Source of the DNA: Homalodisca vitripennis
Lineage: Eukaryota; Arthropoda; Insecta; Hemiptera; Cicadellidae
DNA: 64,000 bases
NCBI RefSeq assembly: GCF_021130785.1
Contig: NC_060207.1
Span: forward strand, 103,342,001 to 103,406,000
Direction: 5' to 3'
Both the position numbers and the translations under genes were made by a program. The notes beneath the pieces were generated by a model. That model was given only the letters and a program-made list of their open reading frames with translations. It ran no database searches and was not told the origin of the DNA. Shown one piece after another: positions 55,801-61,049 of the stretch; the first letter of the stretch is position 1, and the number at the start of each line of letters is the position of its first letter.

Positions 55801-58800
55801 AACTTTCGCTGCCAACTCGTCAGTAACGAGTGACGGCCTTCCACTTCGTTCCTCGTCGTGCACATTAGTTCGACCTTCCTTAAATTGAATGCACCATTTT
55901 CTCACTGATGACTCGTTCATCGCATTGTCACCGTAAACTGCCTTAATTTGCCTATAAATTTCAATAGGTCGAACATTCTGTGCATTCAGAAACCGTATCA
56001 CACTACGCAGTTCACACTTGGCGGGATTTTCAATTAACGCCGCCATTTTAAACTTTCACAGGAGACGCAAACGTGACCTCACGGTACCGCTACTCAGCTC
56101 ACACTGAGGCAGAAGGTGTGGCTAACGAACAAGCTATCTACCGCGGTGGTGGGGGAACTGCGCCGCCCGTGATGCGCAATCGTTCTTTACTTTCTGGAAG
56201 ACCCTCGTAAGATCACAGATTAGAAAATTTTATTTTTTGAGAAATTTTTGTAACTTGACACTCTTGAGATCACTATATTTTGCCCTCATCAACTCAAGAC
56301 TGCAATACGCTTTACCATGCTGGGGAGGAACATACAAAACATTAATAGATAAGTTAAAAGATAAAATATATATATATACATTTATTTCTGTTTTGTTTTA
56401 GATATACACGGAATACCAAACTCAGCAAATGGCTTCGCAATTTATTGAACATTTTGGCTATCATGAGTCTGAATTTAATGATCCAGAGGATAATTTAAAG
56501 TAAGTAAATTTAAAATTGTGTCCATCAATTACTTTAATTTTAACCCTGGAACTGGCGGTCATATTTCTCTCAGTGGCGGAGTGTTTTTAGTACTTCATAC
56601 GTTGCCTTATATTTATTTTATTATTACATGTTTTATTATTTACAAGTTTTTGATTTGTAAAATTGTTGTTGTTAGTGATATACAAAATCCAAAATATAAA
56701 AAAGAAAGAGCATTTAATTCTGAGTAAAAATAAAACAACACAAAGTTTATAAGGTATTTAATTTTACATGTGGTAAACAATACAAAAATCATACACTGAC
56801 ATTCTAAAGTGCTACTTACCAACAAAAATAAGAACTTCAAAGCTCACTTGGATTTGTACAATCTTGTAACTATTAGTTCATATTAATTTTCTATTTTTTA
56901 ATTTTTTATTATATATTTTTTTAATTATGTTCTGATTGAATGTCTAAATCGGAATCCTCATCATTGCTTATTTCATGTACAACTAGTTCTCGAATGTCAC
57001 TTGAACGATCGTGGAAATTACGATCCACCCATTACGTAAACACGCACAAAAAACTTACTATTATTGTGTCATATACACATCTATATACAACAAACTCAAA
57101 ACAAACAATAAACCAGACAGAACACCATACAGCTGACGAAATAACAATAGCCGAACGAACCAGTTAACTCATCGCTGTGCGCGCAACTAGCGCGGTACGT
57201 GGGAGAATGTAAACAAACAGTTCAGAGGTTATAAAACGTATGGACATGTAAGGAAACAATAAAATTATTTATTAGTGTATTATTTACATAAATTGAACCT
57301 TCCTCTTTCGATTGGTATCAATACCGATACTCTTTGATCATGTTTTAAGTACGTAATATTGAGAAATAAAAGACATATTAAAACGCCCGATATCGGGCGC
57401 TGCCATGTAGGATGCGACTAAAACACCCGATATCGGGCGTTTGCCAGTTCCAGGGTTAACATGGTACATCAGTTTATTTATTAATATGGTTGGCCAAGCA
57501 TAATATATTATATAGAGCAGTAATATTGTTTATTGTTGCTTTACATTTGTGTTTTAAAAATTAATAAGGATGGCGGATAAAAAAATAAACGCAGATTCCC
57601 ATCTGATGTTAAGTTTTAAAACTGGATAGTCGAACGTTTTTTGGATCTGAATTAATTAAAAAATATATGCTAACTAAACATATAGTTAGTATTAGTAACC
57701 TTAGTAACTAAATACATGCTAACTAACTCTTACTAAGCATATATTTTATTTACTTATTCACCAATTTAAAAAGTATTTAATTAATTACAATTTTAACATT
57801 GTATTGTTATAAACTAGGCTTTAAAATGATTTAAATGTGCCTAAAACTAAGGCCATTATTAGCTGAAGACGCTGAAGTGTTATAATTGGAGTTAGTAACA
57901 TTGAACAACAACCAAACAAAAAGAACCAAACGCTGACCAATTAAGCTTTCAAATACGAATATAATTTTATTTTTTGGAATTAGTCAAGCCATTGAGAGTA
58001 TTCAATTGTGAACTTTGAAAACAATTTTTTCCACTGAACACAAAGTTTAAGTAAATAAATAAAAATGATTAAAGTTTTAATTTTAATGATTAATTATTAA
58101 AACCCAATTTTATTTGGAAACATATGTAGAAAAAACAATCTGAACTGTTATGAACAAGGCAATAAGCATTTCATAAGTTTGTTATGTAAATGATTCAACT
58201 AAGCTTTGGTTTCTATCAGAATTTGTTTTACTATTTTTCAGGCTATTTCTTGCAATGTAACTTTGTTGTAGCCCATCAGTGGACCGCCTGGCTCACCTTT
58301 CGTTCAGCGTTACTGATGATGAAGAGCTGGAGCGACAGGCTGAGATGTTTAAACAGGTCTGCGCACAGAAGGTGCAGAGCTTGGATGGTGAGGATGATGA
58401 CGACGAGATATGGTCTGACCATAATGTGGCATCAAGGTTAGTATGAAGTCTAGATATTCTACAAGTTAATTAGTTTTTTGTAAATTAATTAAATTATTCA
58501 GAATTAATTAAATTAACAAAAGTTGGTATCTGGAGATTTGGTAATAATGGGTTTTAGTGGACATGTTAACTACTATACATTTTTTCTGATTTCAACCTAA
58601 CTTGGTATACCCACAAAATACGTGTTTGAATTCATTTTTAAACCAACCACTTTAATTTTAAAAGCGGCCCTTTATTTTATGCATTGTTTTAAGTCTTTTG
58701 AAACTACTATGATTTGTATTAGCATTACAACTATTGTATGACTAACAAATGTATCTTCAATCCGATCTTTTAAGGGCATAGCAGTACATAAAATCCACTA

Positions 58801-59339
58801 TTCTTCTGAATTCAACTCAACAAATATTTACAGAAATATACAATTCTCTCACCAGACCACTTTGAATTACAAAAATAGAATGCATCATCAAGATTGTTGA
58901 AAAAATAATTAATGAGGACAAAAATCTTGTTAACGAGTGTTGGTACAGGGAAATGTTGCATGTACAGTAAATATTGGTTTATATAAAACTAAAGGGCTGA
59001 GTATTGATTGATAAATGTTAAGATGGAGTGTAGTGATCATTAATCCTATTAATCATAATCATCCTCTAAGATTTACTTCTGGTAAACACAACTTTGAGGC
59101 AAAACTTTAGAATTAAAATTAATTTTAGGATTTAATGAAAAGGATTCATTTTTTAAGTTTTCTTAACCACATAAACTGTAAATATTTAATGGTGCTCACA
59201 AGTGAAAGTATGTGATTTTTATGCAGTAGGGTGTGGAACGGTGGTGAGGAGATTGCTAATTACAACAGTTCAGATGATGAAGAGAGACCAGGTCCTGAGG
59301 GCAGAGAAGAGGCACACATGGAGATTGACCAGGCTGACC
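19800..59339 (+). CDS. PPP6R3: SAPS-domain regulatory subunit of protein phosphatase 6 (15 exons seen, 3' end outside window)
   Basis: Spliced host gene. The reconstructed protein begins MFWNYNQ and runs through conserved SAPS blocks: [74 protein letters not shown], then an acidic tail (DDDDEIW). These match the vertebrate PPP6R1-3 family, which binds the PP6 catalytic subunit and directs it to substrates. Exons: 19800-19859, 25630-25709, 30296-30571/30573, 33417-33553, 36202-36380, 39574-39687, 46050-46230, 46944-47096, 47641-47766, 51273-51337, 52276-52456, 54277-54366, 56402-56499, 58272-58436, 59227-59339. All use GT-AG borders and compatible phases except the third/fourth exon junction. 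About 673 codons are present; vertebrate homologues are longer, so further C-terminal exons are expected past 64000. Insects appear to have a single homologue, so the number in the symbol only marks the family. Confidence 0.93.
19860..21264. other. PPP6R intron 1, part before the pogo-like element
   Basis: AT-rich with a 13-A run near 20358; nothing recognised. Confidence 0.4.
21267..24402 (+). mobile_element. Pogo-like (Tc1/mariner superfamily) transposon, 3.1 kb
   Basis: TA duplications at 21265-21266 and 24403-24404. Inverted ends start GGGGAGACCGGGCACTATTG and match the right end ccaatagtgccccggtctcc. Subterminal words repeat on both sides (ggggcacaattggac, ggggcagttttggaca and their complements). 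The internal gene is a DDE-type transposase with a psq-like helix-turn-helix, described separately. The element lies in the first coding intron of the host gene, in the same orientation. Confidence 0.88.
21739..24009 (+). pseudogene. Pogo-like transposase, frameshifted
   Basis: Starts [10 protein letters not shown] at 21739. After a frameshift it reads [20 protein letters not shown] and [14 protein letters not shown], a psq-type DNA-binding helix-turn-helix. A further shift gives [12 protein letters not shown] and an acidic linker (21900-22110). The DDE_1 core follows: [11 protein letters not shown] (first Asp, about 22455-22490), then [14 protein letters not shown] (second Asp, about 22790-22830) and [14 protein letters not shown] (22877-22915), where the third acidic residue would be sought. 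A Lys/Glu-rich tail runs 23400-23660. At least four frameshifts or stops make it inactive. Confidence 0.82.
24800..25260 (+). pseudogene. Mariner 5' fragment
   Basis: Begins with a mariner-like end (ACAAGGGTTATCCCGACAGT at 24803). The decayed frame reads [17 protein letters not shown], then [20 protein letters not shown] and QWVQFF. This matches the amino end of the intact mariner protein at 54979-56046 ([15 protein letters not shown]). It is truncated after about 130 codons. Confidence 0.65.
25630..25709 (+). CDS. PPP6R3: PPP6R exon 2
   Basis: Encodes [19 protein letters not shown] and then QNKKLID, in phase 0 at the start and phase 2 at the end. Borders are ttttag|GAC and TT|gtaagt. The block DxTLxELxDxExxLQExKxQNxKLI is characteristic of the family. 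Confidence 0.92.
26097..26776 (+). mobile_element. TTAA-flanked piggyBac-like element 3, with transposase N-terminus
   Basis: TTAA at 26093-26096 and 26777-26780; terminal repeats CCTGTTGGATCCCG and CCCGGGACTCAACAGG. Palindromes gccgcacagttgcgac (26113-26128) and gccgtactgttgcggc (26157-26172) lie 44 bp apart. It is an internal-deletion copy, since an ORF starts inside and is cut at the right end. Confidence 0.88.
26373..26780 (+). pseudogene. piggyBac-type transposase N-terminal fragment
   Basis: 135 codons from [20 protein letters not shown], followed by an acidic stretch ([13 protein letters not shown]) and a Pro/Asn-rich linker ([13 protein letters not shown]). The acidic, disordered start is typical of piggyBac transposases. 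The catalytic DDD domain is deleted. The stop codon TAA is formed by the flanking TTAA target site itself. Confidence 0.65.
27190..27620 (-). pseudogene. Mutator-like transposase fragment
   Basis: The 80-aa frame 27607-27365 reads [35 protein letters not shown] and [16 protein letters not shown]. Beyond a stop, the pieces [12 protein letters not shown] continue toward 27200. This arrangement (AMKKAVWAxxxH...HxxCPxGxxSWCKF...IKPIY) is the C-terminal part of the invertebrate Mutator-like transposase family. No ends were found. Confidence 0.6.
27700..28180 (+). pseudogene. Tc/mariner-type (DUF4817-like) transposase C-terminal fragment
   Basis: After a frameshift, 27927-28169 reads [20 protein letters not shown] and [20 protein letters not shown], the usual C-terminal block of this family (WGYLKxxVY...LKxEIRxxxGEIE). 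The upstream piece [20 protein letters not shown] is less certain. It is related to the copy at 62671-64000 and lies in host intron 2. Confidence 0.65.
28621..29363 (+). mobile_element. TTAA-flanked piggyBac-like element 4, three palindromes
   Basis: TTAA at 28617-28620 and 29364-29367; perfect 15-bp terminal repeats CCCTTTGAACCCCAG / CTGGGGTTCAAAGGG (the right copy abuts the TTAA as ctggggttcaaaggg). Three 20-bp palindromes share ggcgacg...cgtcgcc: 28635-28654, 28679-28698 and 28721-28740, spaced 44 and 42 bp. There is no coding capacity. Confidence 0.9.
29368..30295. other. PPP6R intron 2 remainder
   Basis: AT-rich intron. The 82-aa minus frame at 29852-30100 is not recognised. Nothing else seen. 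Confidence 0.4.
30296..30573 (+). CDS. PPP6R3: PPP6R exon 3
   Basis: Enters in phase 2 (completing a Phe codon after cacag) and encodes [18 protein letters not shown] through the conserved [16 protein letters not shown] block, ending in RRRPN. Two donors overlap: AACAG|GTGTTT (exon end 30571, phase 2) looks better as a splice site, but AACAGGT|GTTTAC (exon end 30573, phase 1) is the one that keeps frame with the next exon. The 5' border is secure and the 3' border is not. Confidence 0.88.
30574..31380. other. PPP6R intron 3, part before TTAA element 5
   Basis: AT-rich; the 94-codon frame at 30877-31161 is hydrophobic by base composition and resembles no family I know. Confidence 0.4.
31385..32843 (+). 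mobile_element. TTAA-flanked piggyBac-like element 5, carrying a nested MITE
   Basis: TTAA at 31381-31384 and 32844-32847; ends CCCTTTCAGTGCCA and TGGCACTAAAGGG. Palindromes ggccgatctaatcggcc (31401-31417) and ggccaactagatcggcc (31444-31460), 43 bp apart. An ATG-initiated frame MSKRDRP near 31779 is cut after seven codons by a stop, just before the nested insertion at 31811. The start MSKR recurs in element 8. Confidence 0.88.
31811..32150. mobile_element. MITE nested in TTAA element 5
   Basis: About 340 bp with long inverted ends: agattccgttatatgccccc on the left and its complement on the right, continuing through aacgttataaaacgatgtag for about 90 bp. The inner part contains cggcctgccgtaatcgggat. 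A half copy of the same repeat sits in TTAA element 8 at about 61655-61835. A target duplication could not be defined. Confidence 0.7.
32848..33416. other. PPP6R intron 3 remainder
   Basis: AT-rich, nothing recognised apart from candidate acceptor sites before exon 4. Confidence 0.4.
33417..33553 (+). CDS. PPP6R3: PPP6R exon 4
   Basis: Encodes [19 protein letters not shown], then [17 protein letters not shown] and SDMKQNILN, clearly homologous to the SAPS block IVDFLKKK...[12 protein letters not shown]. The donor AAT|gtaagt is strong (phase 0). The acceptor is less sure: tctgcaag|TC requires phase 1 from the preceding exon. Earlier AGs at 33382 and 33400 lead into stop codons from the two upstream phases I tested. 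Confidence 0.85.
33554..34252. other. PPP6R intron 4, part before the mariner
   Basis: AT-rich; nothing recognised. Confidence 0.4.
34255..35535 (-). mobile_element. Mariner transposon, full length, frameshifted
   Basis: 1281 bp with TA at 34253-34254 and 35536-35537. Ends align as CAAGGTGTGTCCAAAAAGTA (left) against gaggtctgtccaaaaagta read from the right; the shared core is tgtccaaaaagtatccgacc. It encodes one transposase on the - strand in two frames. It lies in host intron 4, antisense to the host gene. Confidence 0.88.
34310..35371 (-). pseudogene. Mariner transposase, two nearby frameshifts
   Basis: 35371-34793 gives the helix-turn-helix half: [34 protein letters not shown] and [17 protein letters not shown] (first catalytic Asp). 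34732-34310 gives the rest: [18 protein letters not shown] (second Asp) and [17 protein letters not shown] (third Asp), with the DD34D spacing usual for mariner. One base is lost near 34795 and one gained in the nine-A run at 34781-34789, so the reading frame is broken in a short stretch but all three Asp remain. It resembles irritans-type mariners. Confidence 0.85.
35538..36201. other. PPP6R intron 4 remainder
   Basis: AT-rich; nothing recognised. The open frame that runs into exon 5 from 36010 is intron read-through. Confidence 0.4.
36202..36380 (+). CDS. PPP6R3: PPP6R exon 5
   Basis: Acceptor ttacag|TTC, donor TC|gtaagt, phase 0 to 2. Encodes [20 protein letters not shown], then [20 protein letters not shown] and [11 protein letters not shown], matching the family blocks HSNASQSLCEIVRLSR and EPDPLLATLE. 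Confidence 0.93.
36650..36744 (-). repeat. tRNA-derived SINE, copy A
   Basis: Read on the - strand it starts GGGCTCTGTGGTGTAATGGT (A box) and has GGGTTCGAGTCCC (B box). The anticodon stem TTCAC/GTGAG closes loop CCGGCAA. The acceptor stem is not paired well, so it is not a working tRNA. A body aaagtactttttgtaactga follows. Copy B at 37976-38052 is nearly identical. Confidence 0.75.
36803..37864 (-). mobile_element. TTAA-flanked piggyBac-like element 6
   Basis: TTAA at 36799-36802 and 37865-37868; ends CCCTCGAGCTGGCAG and CTGCCAGTTGTAGAG. Two 11-bp palindromes near the right end: ctgattttcag (37793-37803, imperfect) and ctgataatcag (37835-37845), 42 bp apart, each beside a cgactgcca word. No coding capacity. 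Confidence 0.82.
37976..38052 (-). repeat. tRNA-derived SINE, copy B (5' truncated)
   Basis: Same B box, anticodon arm and part of the A box as copy A at 36650-36744, with a few differences (gtacttgctccgcc against gtactttctccgcc). It is cut before the acceptor stem by an AT-rich tract at 38053. Confidence 0.72.
38118..38160 (-). ncRNA. Hammerhead-ribozyme-like core in the Penelope-like element
   Basis: On the - strand CTGATGA (38151-38145) is followed by a small hairpin GGTTAAAAACC and then GAAAC (38132-38128), the invariant hammerhead order. A short palindromic ACACGTGT and a possible cleavage triplet follow. Stem I (around 38160 with 38115) pairs poorly. Hammerheads are known in the terminal repeats of Penelope-like elements, so context supports it, but activity is uncertain. 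Confidence 0.5.
38118..38740 (-). mobile_element. Penelope-like element 3' fragment with GIY-YIG endonuclease
   Basis: The - strand reads [20 protein letters not shown] around 38585-38525, then [20 protein letters not shown] and [20 protein letters not shown] (38508-38251). The Y-x-x-G-Q-T-x-R block and the later HLL...H are the GIY-YIG endonuclease of Penelope-like retroelements. The reverse transcriptase is missing upstream. A hammerhead-like core follows at 38128-38151. Confidence 0.8.
38753..39038. repeat. 286-bp segment with 40-bp inverted ends
   Basis: Left cttccaagtagtttaaagtt and right aactttaaactacttggaag (with one extra or missing base) bracket the segment, with further pairing through aacaaaacaga/tctgttttgtt. 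Between the arms is agttctcagaacccttcacc. No duplication of flanking bases was recognised. It may belong to the neighbouring Penelope-like element or be an independent MITE. Confidence 0.6.
39039..39573. other. PPP6R intron 5 remainder
   Basis: AT-rich with short TA tracts (39041-39052, 39269-39280); nothing else recognised. Confidence 0.4.
39574..39687 (+). CDS. PPP6R3: PPP6R exon 6
   Basis: Acceptor tttcag|TGGC, donor AT|gtaagt, phase 2 to 2. Encodes [20 protein letters not shown] followed by [13 protein letters not shown], matching the family block (AIQILLTLLE). Confidence 0.92.
40019..43334 (-). mobile_element. hAT transposon inserted in the 5S-derived SINE
   Basis: 3316 bp bounded by a perfect 8-bp duplication CCGCTGAG (40011-40018, 43335-43342). 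Ends CAAGGGCGGATCCAG and CTGGATCCGCCCTTG are inverted with one difference, the usual hAT end. G-runs (gaggggggg, 40041-40050, and the complement at 43300-43318) follow the ends. A transposase is spread in broken pieces on the - strand. Confidence 0.9.
40160..42935 (-). pseudogene. hAT transposase (ZMYM/DUF4371 type), broken
   Basis: N-terminus 42935-42690: [20 protein letters not shown], a basic nuclear-looking start. Around 41800-41640 the frame reads [20 protein letters not shown], the conserved Asp-Gly block of the family. 41312-41037 and 40868-40608 hold helical middle parts. C-terminus 40447-40160: [20 protein letters not shown] and [15 protein letters not shown], the hAT dimerisation region. 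Stops and shifts between these pieces mean it is inactive. Zinc-finger residues expected between 42690 and 42000 are not readable. Confidence 0.82.
43521..44007. other. PPP6R intron 6, between SINE and retrotransposon tail
   Basis: No family recognised; a 72-codon frame (43744-43962, +) is not supported by any similarity. Confidence 0.4.
44008..44940 (-). mobile_element. Non-LTR retrotransposon 3' end, hexamer tail
   Basis: 44892-44242 (216 aa) is the C-terminal part of a reverse transcriptase [20 protein letters not shown] (thumb), [12 protein letters not shown] and HNYNTR. It is followed by about 200 bp of 3' sequence and a tail of ATTCTG hexamers (44008-44035 in complement). The same tail and a homologous C-terminus occur in the element at 47773-50830. 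Truncated at the 5' side near 44940. Confidence 0.82.
45345..45760 (+). pseudogene. Mariner 5' fragment, second copy
   Basis: Starts with a mariner-like end (agggccatccaaaaagattc, 45347). The decayed frame reads [20 protein letters not shown] and SGVVY, then NVRDDEQSG after a stop. This is the helix-turn-helix start of the family seen intact at 54979-56046. Cut after about 100 codons. Confidence 0.6.
46050..46230 (+). CDS. PPP6R3: PPP6R exon 7
   Basis: Acceptor atttcag|TGG, donor CAA|gtaagt, phase 2 to 0. A Gly- and Pro-rich low-complexity stretch ([21 protein letters not shown]) at the domain's variable loop is followed by a conserved segment, [16 protein letters not shown], aligning with the family's LGSFHELLLEPPK. 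The low-complexity insert is longer than in vertebrate homologues. Confidence 0.9.
46231..46943. other. PPP6R intron 7
   Basis: AT-rich, free of recognisable mobile elements. Confidence 0.45.
46944..47096 (+). CDS. PPP6R3: PPP6R exon 8
   Basis: Acceptor gttgcag|AAG, donor CTG|gtcagt, phase 0 to 0, 51 codons. Encodes [20 protein letters not shown], one of the most conserved SAPS motifs, followed by an acidic helix ([14 protein letters not shown]). Confidence 0.94.
47097..47640. other. PPP6R intron 8
   Basis: AT-rich, free of recognisable mobile elements. Confidence 0.45.
47641..47766 (+). CDS. PPP6R3: PPP6R exon 9
   Basis: Acceptor ttttacag|AAT, donor AAT|gtgagt, phase 0 to 0, 42 codons. 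Encodes [20 protein letters not shown], matching the family's [15 protein letters not shown]. The six bases after the exon end are the only original intron sequence before the tail of a retrotransposon on the other strand. Confidence 0.94.
47773..50830 (-). mobile_element. Non-LTR retrotransposon, nearly full length ORF2, decayed
   Basis: Endonuclease pieces lie at 50780-49920 ([28 protein letters not shown]). A linker follows at 49620-49258. The reverse transcriptase is at 49316-48390: [52 protein letters not shown] and the catalytic FADDLAIL. The C-terminal region is at 48229-47984 ([12 protein letters not shown]). The 3' end is an ATTCTG hexamer tail at 47773-47804. Multiple frameshifts. 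It is antisense to the host gene and fills intron 9. Confidence 0.88.
50831..51272. other. PPP6R intron 9 remainder
   Basis: AT-rich intron between the retrotransposon and exon 10; nothing recognised. Confidence 0.4.
51273..51337 (+). CDS. PPP6R3: PPP6R exon 10
   Basis: Acceptor ttttcag|ATT, donor CA|gtaagt, phase 0 to 2. Encodes [20 protein letters not shown], matching the family's FQKCQLIERILEAWEMNE. Confidence 0.93.
51338..52275. other. PPP6R intron 10
   Basis: AT-rich; nothing recognised. Confidence 0.4.
52276..52456 (+). CDS. PPP6R3: PPP6R exon 11
   Basis: Acceptor ttaacag|ATC, donor CTG|gtaagc, phase 2 to 0. Encodes [20 protein letters not shown] and an amphipathic region ending in [20 protein letters not shown] is a hallmark of SAPS proteins. 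Confidence 0.94.
52457..53263. other. PPP6R intron 11, part before the MITE
   Basis: AT-rich; nothing recognised. Confidence 0.4.
53264..53477. mobile_element. Short MITE in PPP6R intron 11
   Basis: 214 bp with inverted ends: ACTGTAGGTGAGTCACGAGA on the left, and gactccttaattt-free right end ctcgtgacttgcctacagt. Both continue into gacccctgg/ccaggggtc. The flanking bases do not define a clear duplication. There is no coding capacity. Confidence 0.7.
53478..54276. other. PPP6R intron 11 remainder
   Basis: AT-rich; nothing recognised. Confidence 0.4.
54277..54366 (+). CDS. PPP6R3: PPP6R exon 12
   Basis: Acceptor ttcaag|GGA, donor CAG|gtttgt, phase 0 to 0, 30 codons. Encodes [20 protein letters not shown] and a Gln-rich end (FQQDTQFQQ). 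It corresponds to the family segment SSDDE...FSQDSSLQQ just after the SAPS core. Confidence 0.85.
54881..56207 (-). mobile_element. Mariner transposon with intact ORF
   Basis: 1327 bp, TA at 54879-54880 and 56208-56209. The terminal inverted repeats are identical over 27 bp (starting CGAGGGTCTTCCAGAAAGTA). The single uninterrupted transposase ORF and perfect ends suggest a young insertion. It sits inside an older non-LTR fragment in host intron 12. Confidence 0.93.
54979..56046 (-). CDS. Mariner transposase, intact (355 aa)
   Basis: The protein cuts and reinserts mariner DNA at TA sites. The N-terminal half has two helix-turn-helix units: [18 protein letters not shown], then [20 protein letters not shown] and the linker ERSGRPSLV. 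The catalytic domain carries VTGDETWV (Asp 1), [11 protein letters not shown] (Asp 2) and [16 protein letters not shown] (Asp 3), with about 34 residues between the second and third, the mariner DD34D signature. The length of 355 residues is close to the 345-355 usual for the family, and the ORF runs uninterrupted from MAALIENP to a stop. It has its own flanks inside the element, so it is independent of the host gene. Whether it is expressed is unknown. Activity is possible, since no missing motif was seen. Confidence 0.94.
   Translation of the reverse strand: MAALIENPAKCELRSVIRFLNAQNVRPIEIYRQIKAVYGDNAMNESSVRKWCIQFKEGRTNVHDEERSGRPSLVTDELAAKVDGKIQQNRLFTLSGLVEFFPQISRLLLHEIVTERLGYQKMCARWVPKILTDVHKTKRMGAALEFLTQYDEGDAFLDRIVTGDETWVSYRTPETKLQSMEWHHSNSPTKNRKEKPNLNTRKLMATVFWDRKGLIHVEFMPRGETINSEAYIETLHRLRRAIQNKRRGMLSSKVVLIHDNARPHCSARTKAELNSFKWQIFGHPPYSPDLAPSDYHLFPKLKVFLGGKNFLGDEDLKEGVKTWLHSLAAEQYNVGIEKLVPRYKCLDSSGDFVEK
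56402..56499 (+). CDS. PPP6R3: PPP6R exon 13
   Basis: Acceptor gttttag|ATA, donor AA|gtaagt, phase 0 to 2. Encodes [20 protein letters not shown] and an acidic end. Matches the family's DYQMQQMTSNFIDQFGF. Confidence 0.93.
56544..57455 (-). mobile_element. TTAA-flanked piggyBac-like element 7, inverted relative of element 2
   Basis: TTAA at 56540-56543 and 57456-57459. Ends CCCTGGAACTGGCGGTCATA (left) and GCCAGTTCCAGGG (right). Palindromes CGCCCGATATCGGGCG (57384-57399) and caCCCGATATCGGGCG (57424-57439), 40 bp apart, near the right end. It closely matches the complement of 16987-18026, with about 130 bp less. In host intron 13. Confidence 0.9.
57460..58271. other. PPP6R intron 13 remainder
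   Basis: AT-rich intron with local short repeats (actaaatacatgctaacta); no bounded element recognised. Confidence 0.4.
58272..58436 (+). CDS. PPP6R3: PPP6R exon 14
   Basis: Acceptor gttgtag|CCC, donor AG|gttagt, phase 2 to 2. Encodes [20 protein letters not shown], then [16 protein letters not shown] and an acidic run ending in [10 protein letters not shown]. This corresponds to the family's NVSFDRVSDINFTL and DEEDIWEE blocks. Confidence 0.92.
58437..59226. other. PPP6R intron 14
   Basis: AT-rich; nothing recognised. Confidence 0.4.
59227..59339 (+). CDS. PPP6R3: PPP6R exon 15, last exon in window
   Basis: Acceptor atgcag|TAG, donor C|gtaagt, phase 2 to 1. Encodes a Ser, Asp, Glu-rich stretch ([19 protein letters not shown]). 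Conservation is low here, as expected for the tail; the clean phase and splice sites support it. No later exon was found before 64000. Confidence 0.8.
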
Positions 59340-60069
59340 GTAAGTTACTATTGCTGAATCTACTTATTGAATAGTTTTGTTACCAATAGTATATATTTGT
59401 TGGTACAGCCATTGAATTAACTGAATTGAAGCAACAAAAATGCTTTTGAGTAGATGAATTCATGAAAATTAATGCTTATACAAATTACATGATTATTTGG
59501 GGATTTATCAGTTCGGTATTTGAAAATTTACACTATGTTACACTTAATCAAAAATTTTCTGTTAGAGTAGTTTCCTATCAATATAATTGATTGACCAATT
59601 TCAGTGAATATTGTATGTTAATTTATTATTAAATATCTGAATTGGGGAAATAAAAACAATTTAATGTTGATAAGGTTTAGTGTATTAGGGAACATTAACT
59701 ATACATAAAAAACAGTAATGAAAATGAGTTTATTAAAACACATACTGGCAGAATACCCAAGGTTAGAATAACTGCCTTGCATCATGTAAGCCATTGGTAG
59801 CCCTCACAACACGAAAAAACAATATGAATGCTGCAAAGTGGCAGGAACATAAGATAGTGTAATTTAGAATGTGAGTTAGATATAGTGAAGGTTAAAATTC
59901 TTGCTGTGGCTGGCACTTTTTATCAGTTCTGTGGACTGTATCAACTTTCTCTCTTGTTCTGTTTGATAAGATCTTTGCACAATCAGTGACCCATAACAAC
60001 GGGAAGAATAAAGCTAAAAAGGAACAATCATACATACAATAGAAAATAGGCTTGAAATTTTGCACAAAG

Positions 60070-60070
<1 letters not shown>
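59340..60070. other. PPP6R intron 15 start
   Basis: AT-rich; no further exon recognised. The next exon should enter in phase 1. Confidence 0.5.

Positions 60071-60073
<3 letters not shown>

Positions 60074-60126
<53 letters not shown>
60074..60126. repeat. (TA)n microsatellite
   Basis: About 53 bp of alternating TA. A shorter TA tract is at 62657-62670 on the other side of the foldback element, suggesting one tract split by the insertion. Confidence 0.9.
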
Positions 60127-60130
<4 letters not shown>

Positions 60131-61049
60131 ACAGGGTGAATATAAAGTCAGGACCCCCCCCCTCTATTTTCTTCTATAGGTAATATAAGGAGATATCCTT
60201 TGGGTAGTGGTGCAATGTGGAAAGGAAGTTTCATTTTATGACATTGAAAATGTTTTTTGTCCCCCAAAAATGCGAAATTTTGGGGGCAACCCAAAAATTT
60301 CAAATGTAAACCCCTATCAAGTGACCCCTCATTTTAAAGAGCATGAAAAAACTTAAATAGTAGTGAAAACCAGAGATTGCTATCTCTTTCCTAATCCGAA
60401 ATAATAGCCAGTATTACCAAAACAATTTTAATAACTCACCACGTCACGAAGATACGAAAGATACGAAAGTGACAATGTTCCAGCTGCATGATCAGCTGTT
60501 GGTGTCAGCTCTACTGTCTATTATAAATAATAATGCATCAGCTGACTCATACTGCTTATTGTGTTCTGACGATTTATTTACATTGAGGTTATGTATACTG
60601 ATGATAGTCCAGTTGATTTTGATGTGAATATTTCTTAATTTTTGAAATTAAAAAATGGCACAGAGTGATTTAGAAAAGTTATTCATCCAGTGATTTATTT
60701 GGAGAATTTTTTTTTTTTTTCTCTTTTTTTTTGAGAATTGATTTCAAAAATTAAGAAATATTCACATCAAAATCAACTGGACTATCATCAGTATACATAA
60801 CCTCAATGTAAATAAATCGTCAGAACACAATAAGCAGTATGAGTCAGCTGATGCATTATTATTTATAATAGACAGTAGAGCTGACACCAACAGCTGATCA
60901 TGCAGCTGGAACATTGTCACTTTCGTATCTTTCGTATCTTCGTGACGTGGTGTAAAATTGTTTTGGTAATACTGGCTATTATTTCGGATTAGGAAAGAGA
61001 TAGCAATCTCTGGTTTTCACTACTATTTAAGTTTTTTCATGCTCTTTAA

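Larger units (their letters stand above)
54656..56370 (+). pseudogene. Reverse transcriptase C-terminal fragment of a non-LTR element, split by mariner
   Basis: 54668-54880 reads [12 protein letters not shown] and [20 protein letters not shown], the thumb region of non-LTR reverse transcriptases. Beyond the mariner, 56208-56350 continues as [32 protein letters not shown]. The two pieces join across the insertion, showing that the mariner came later. Sense orientation relative to the host gene. Confidence 0.75.
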
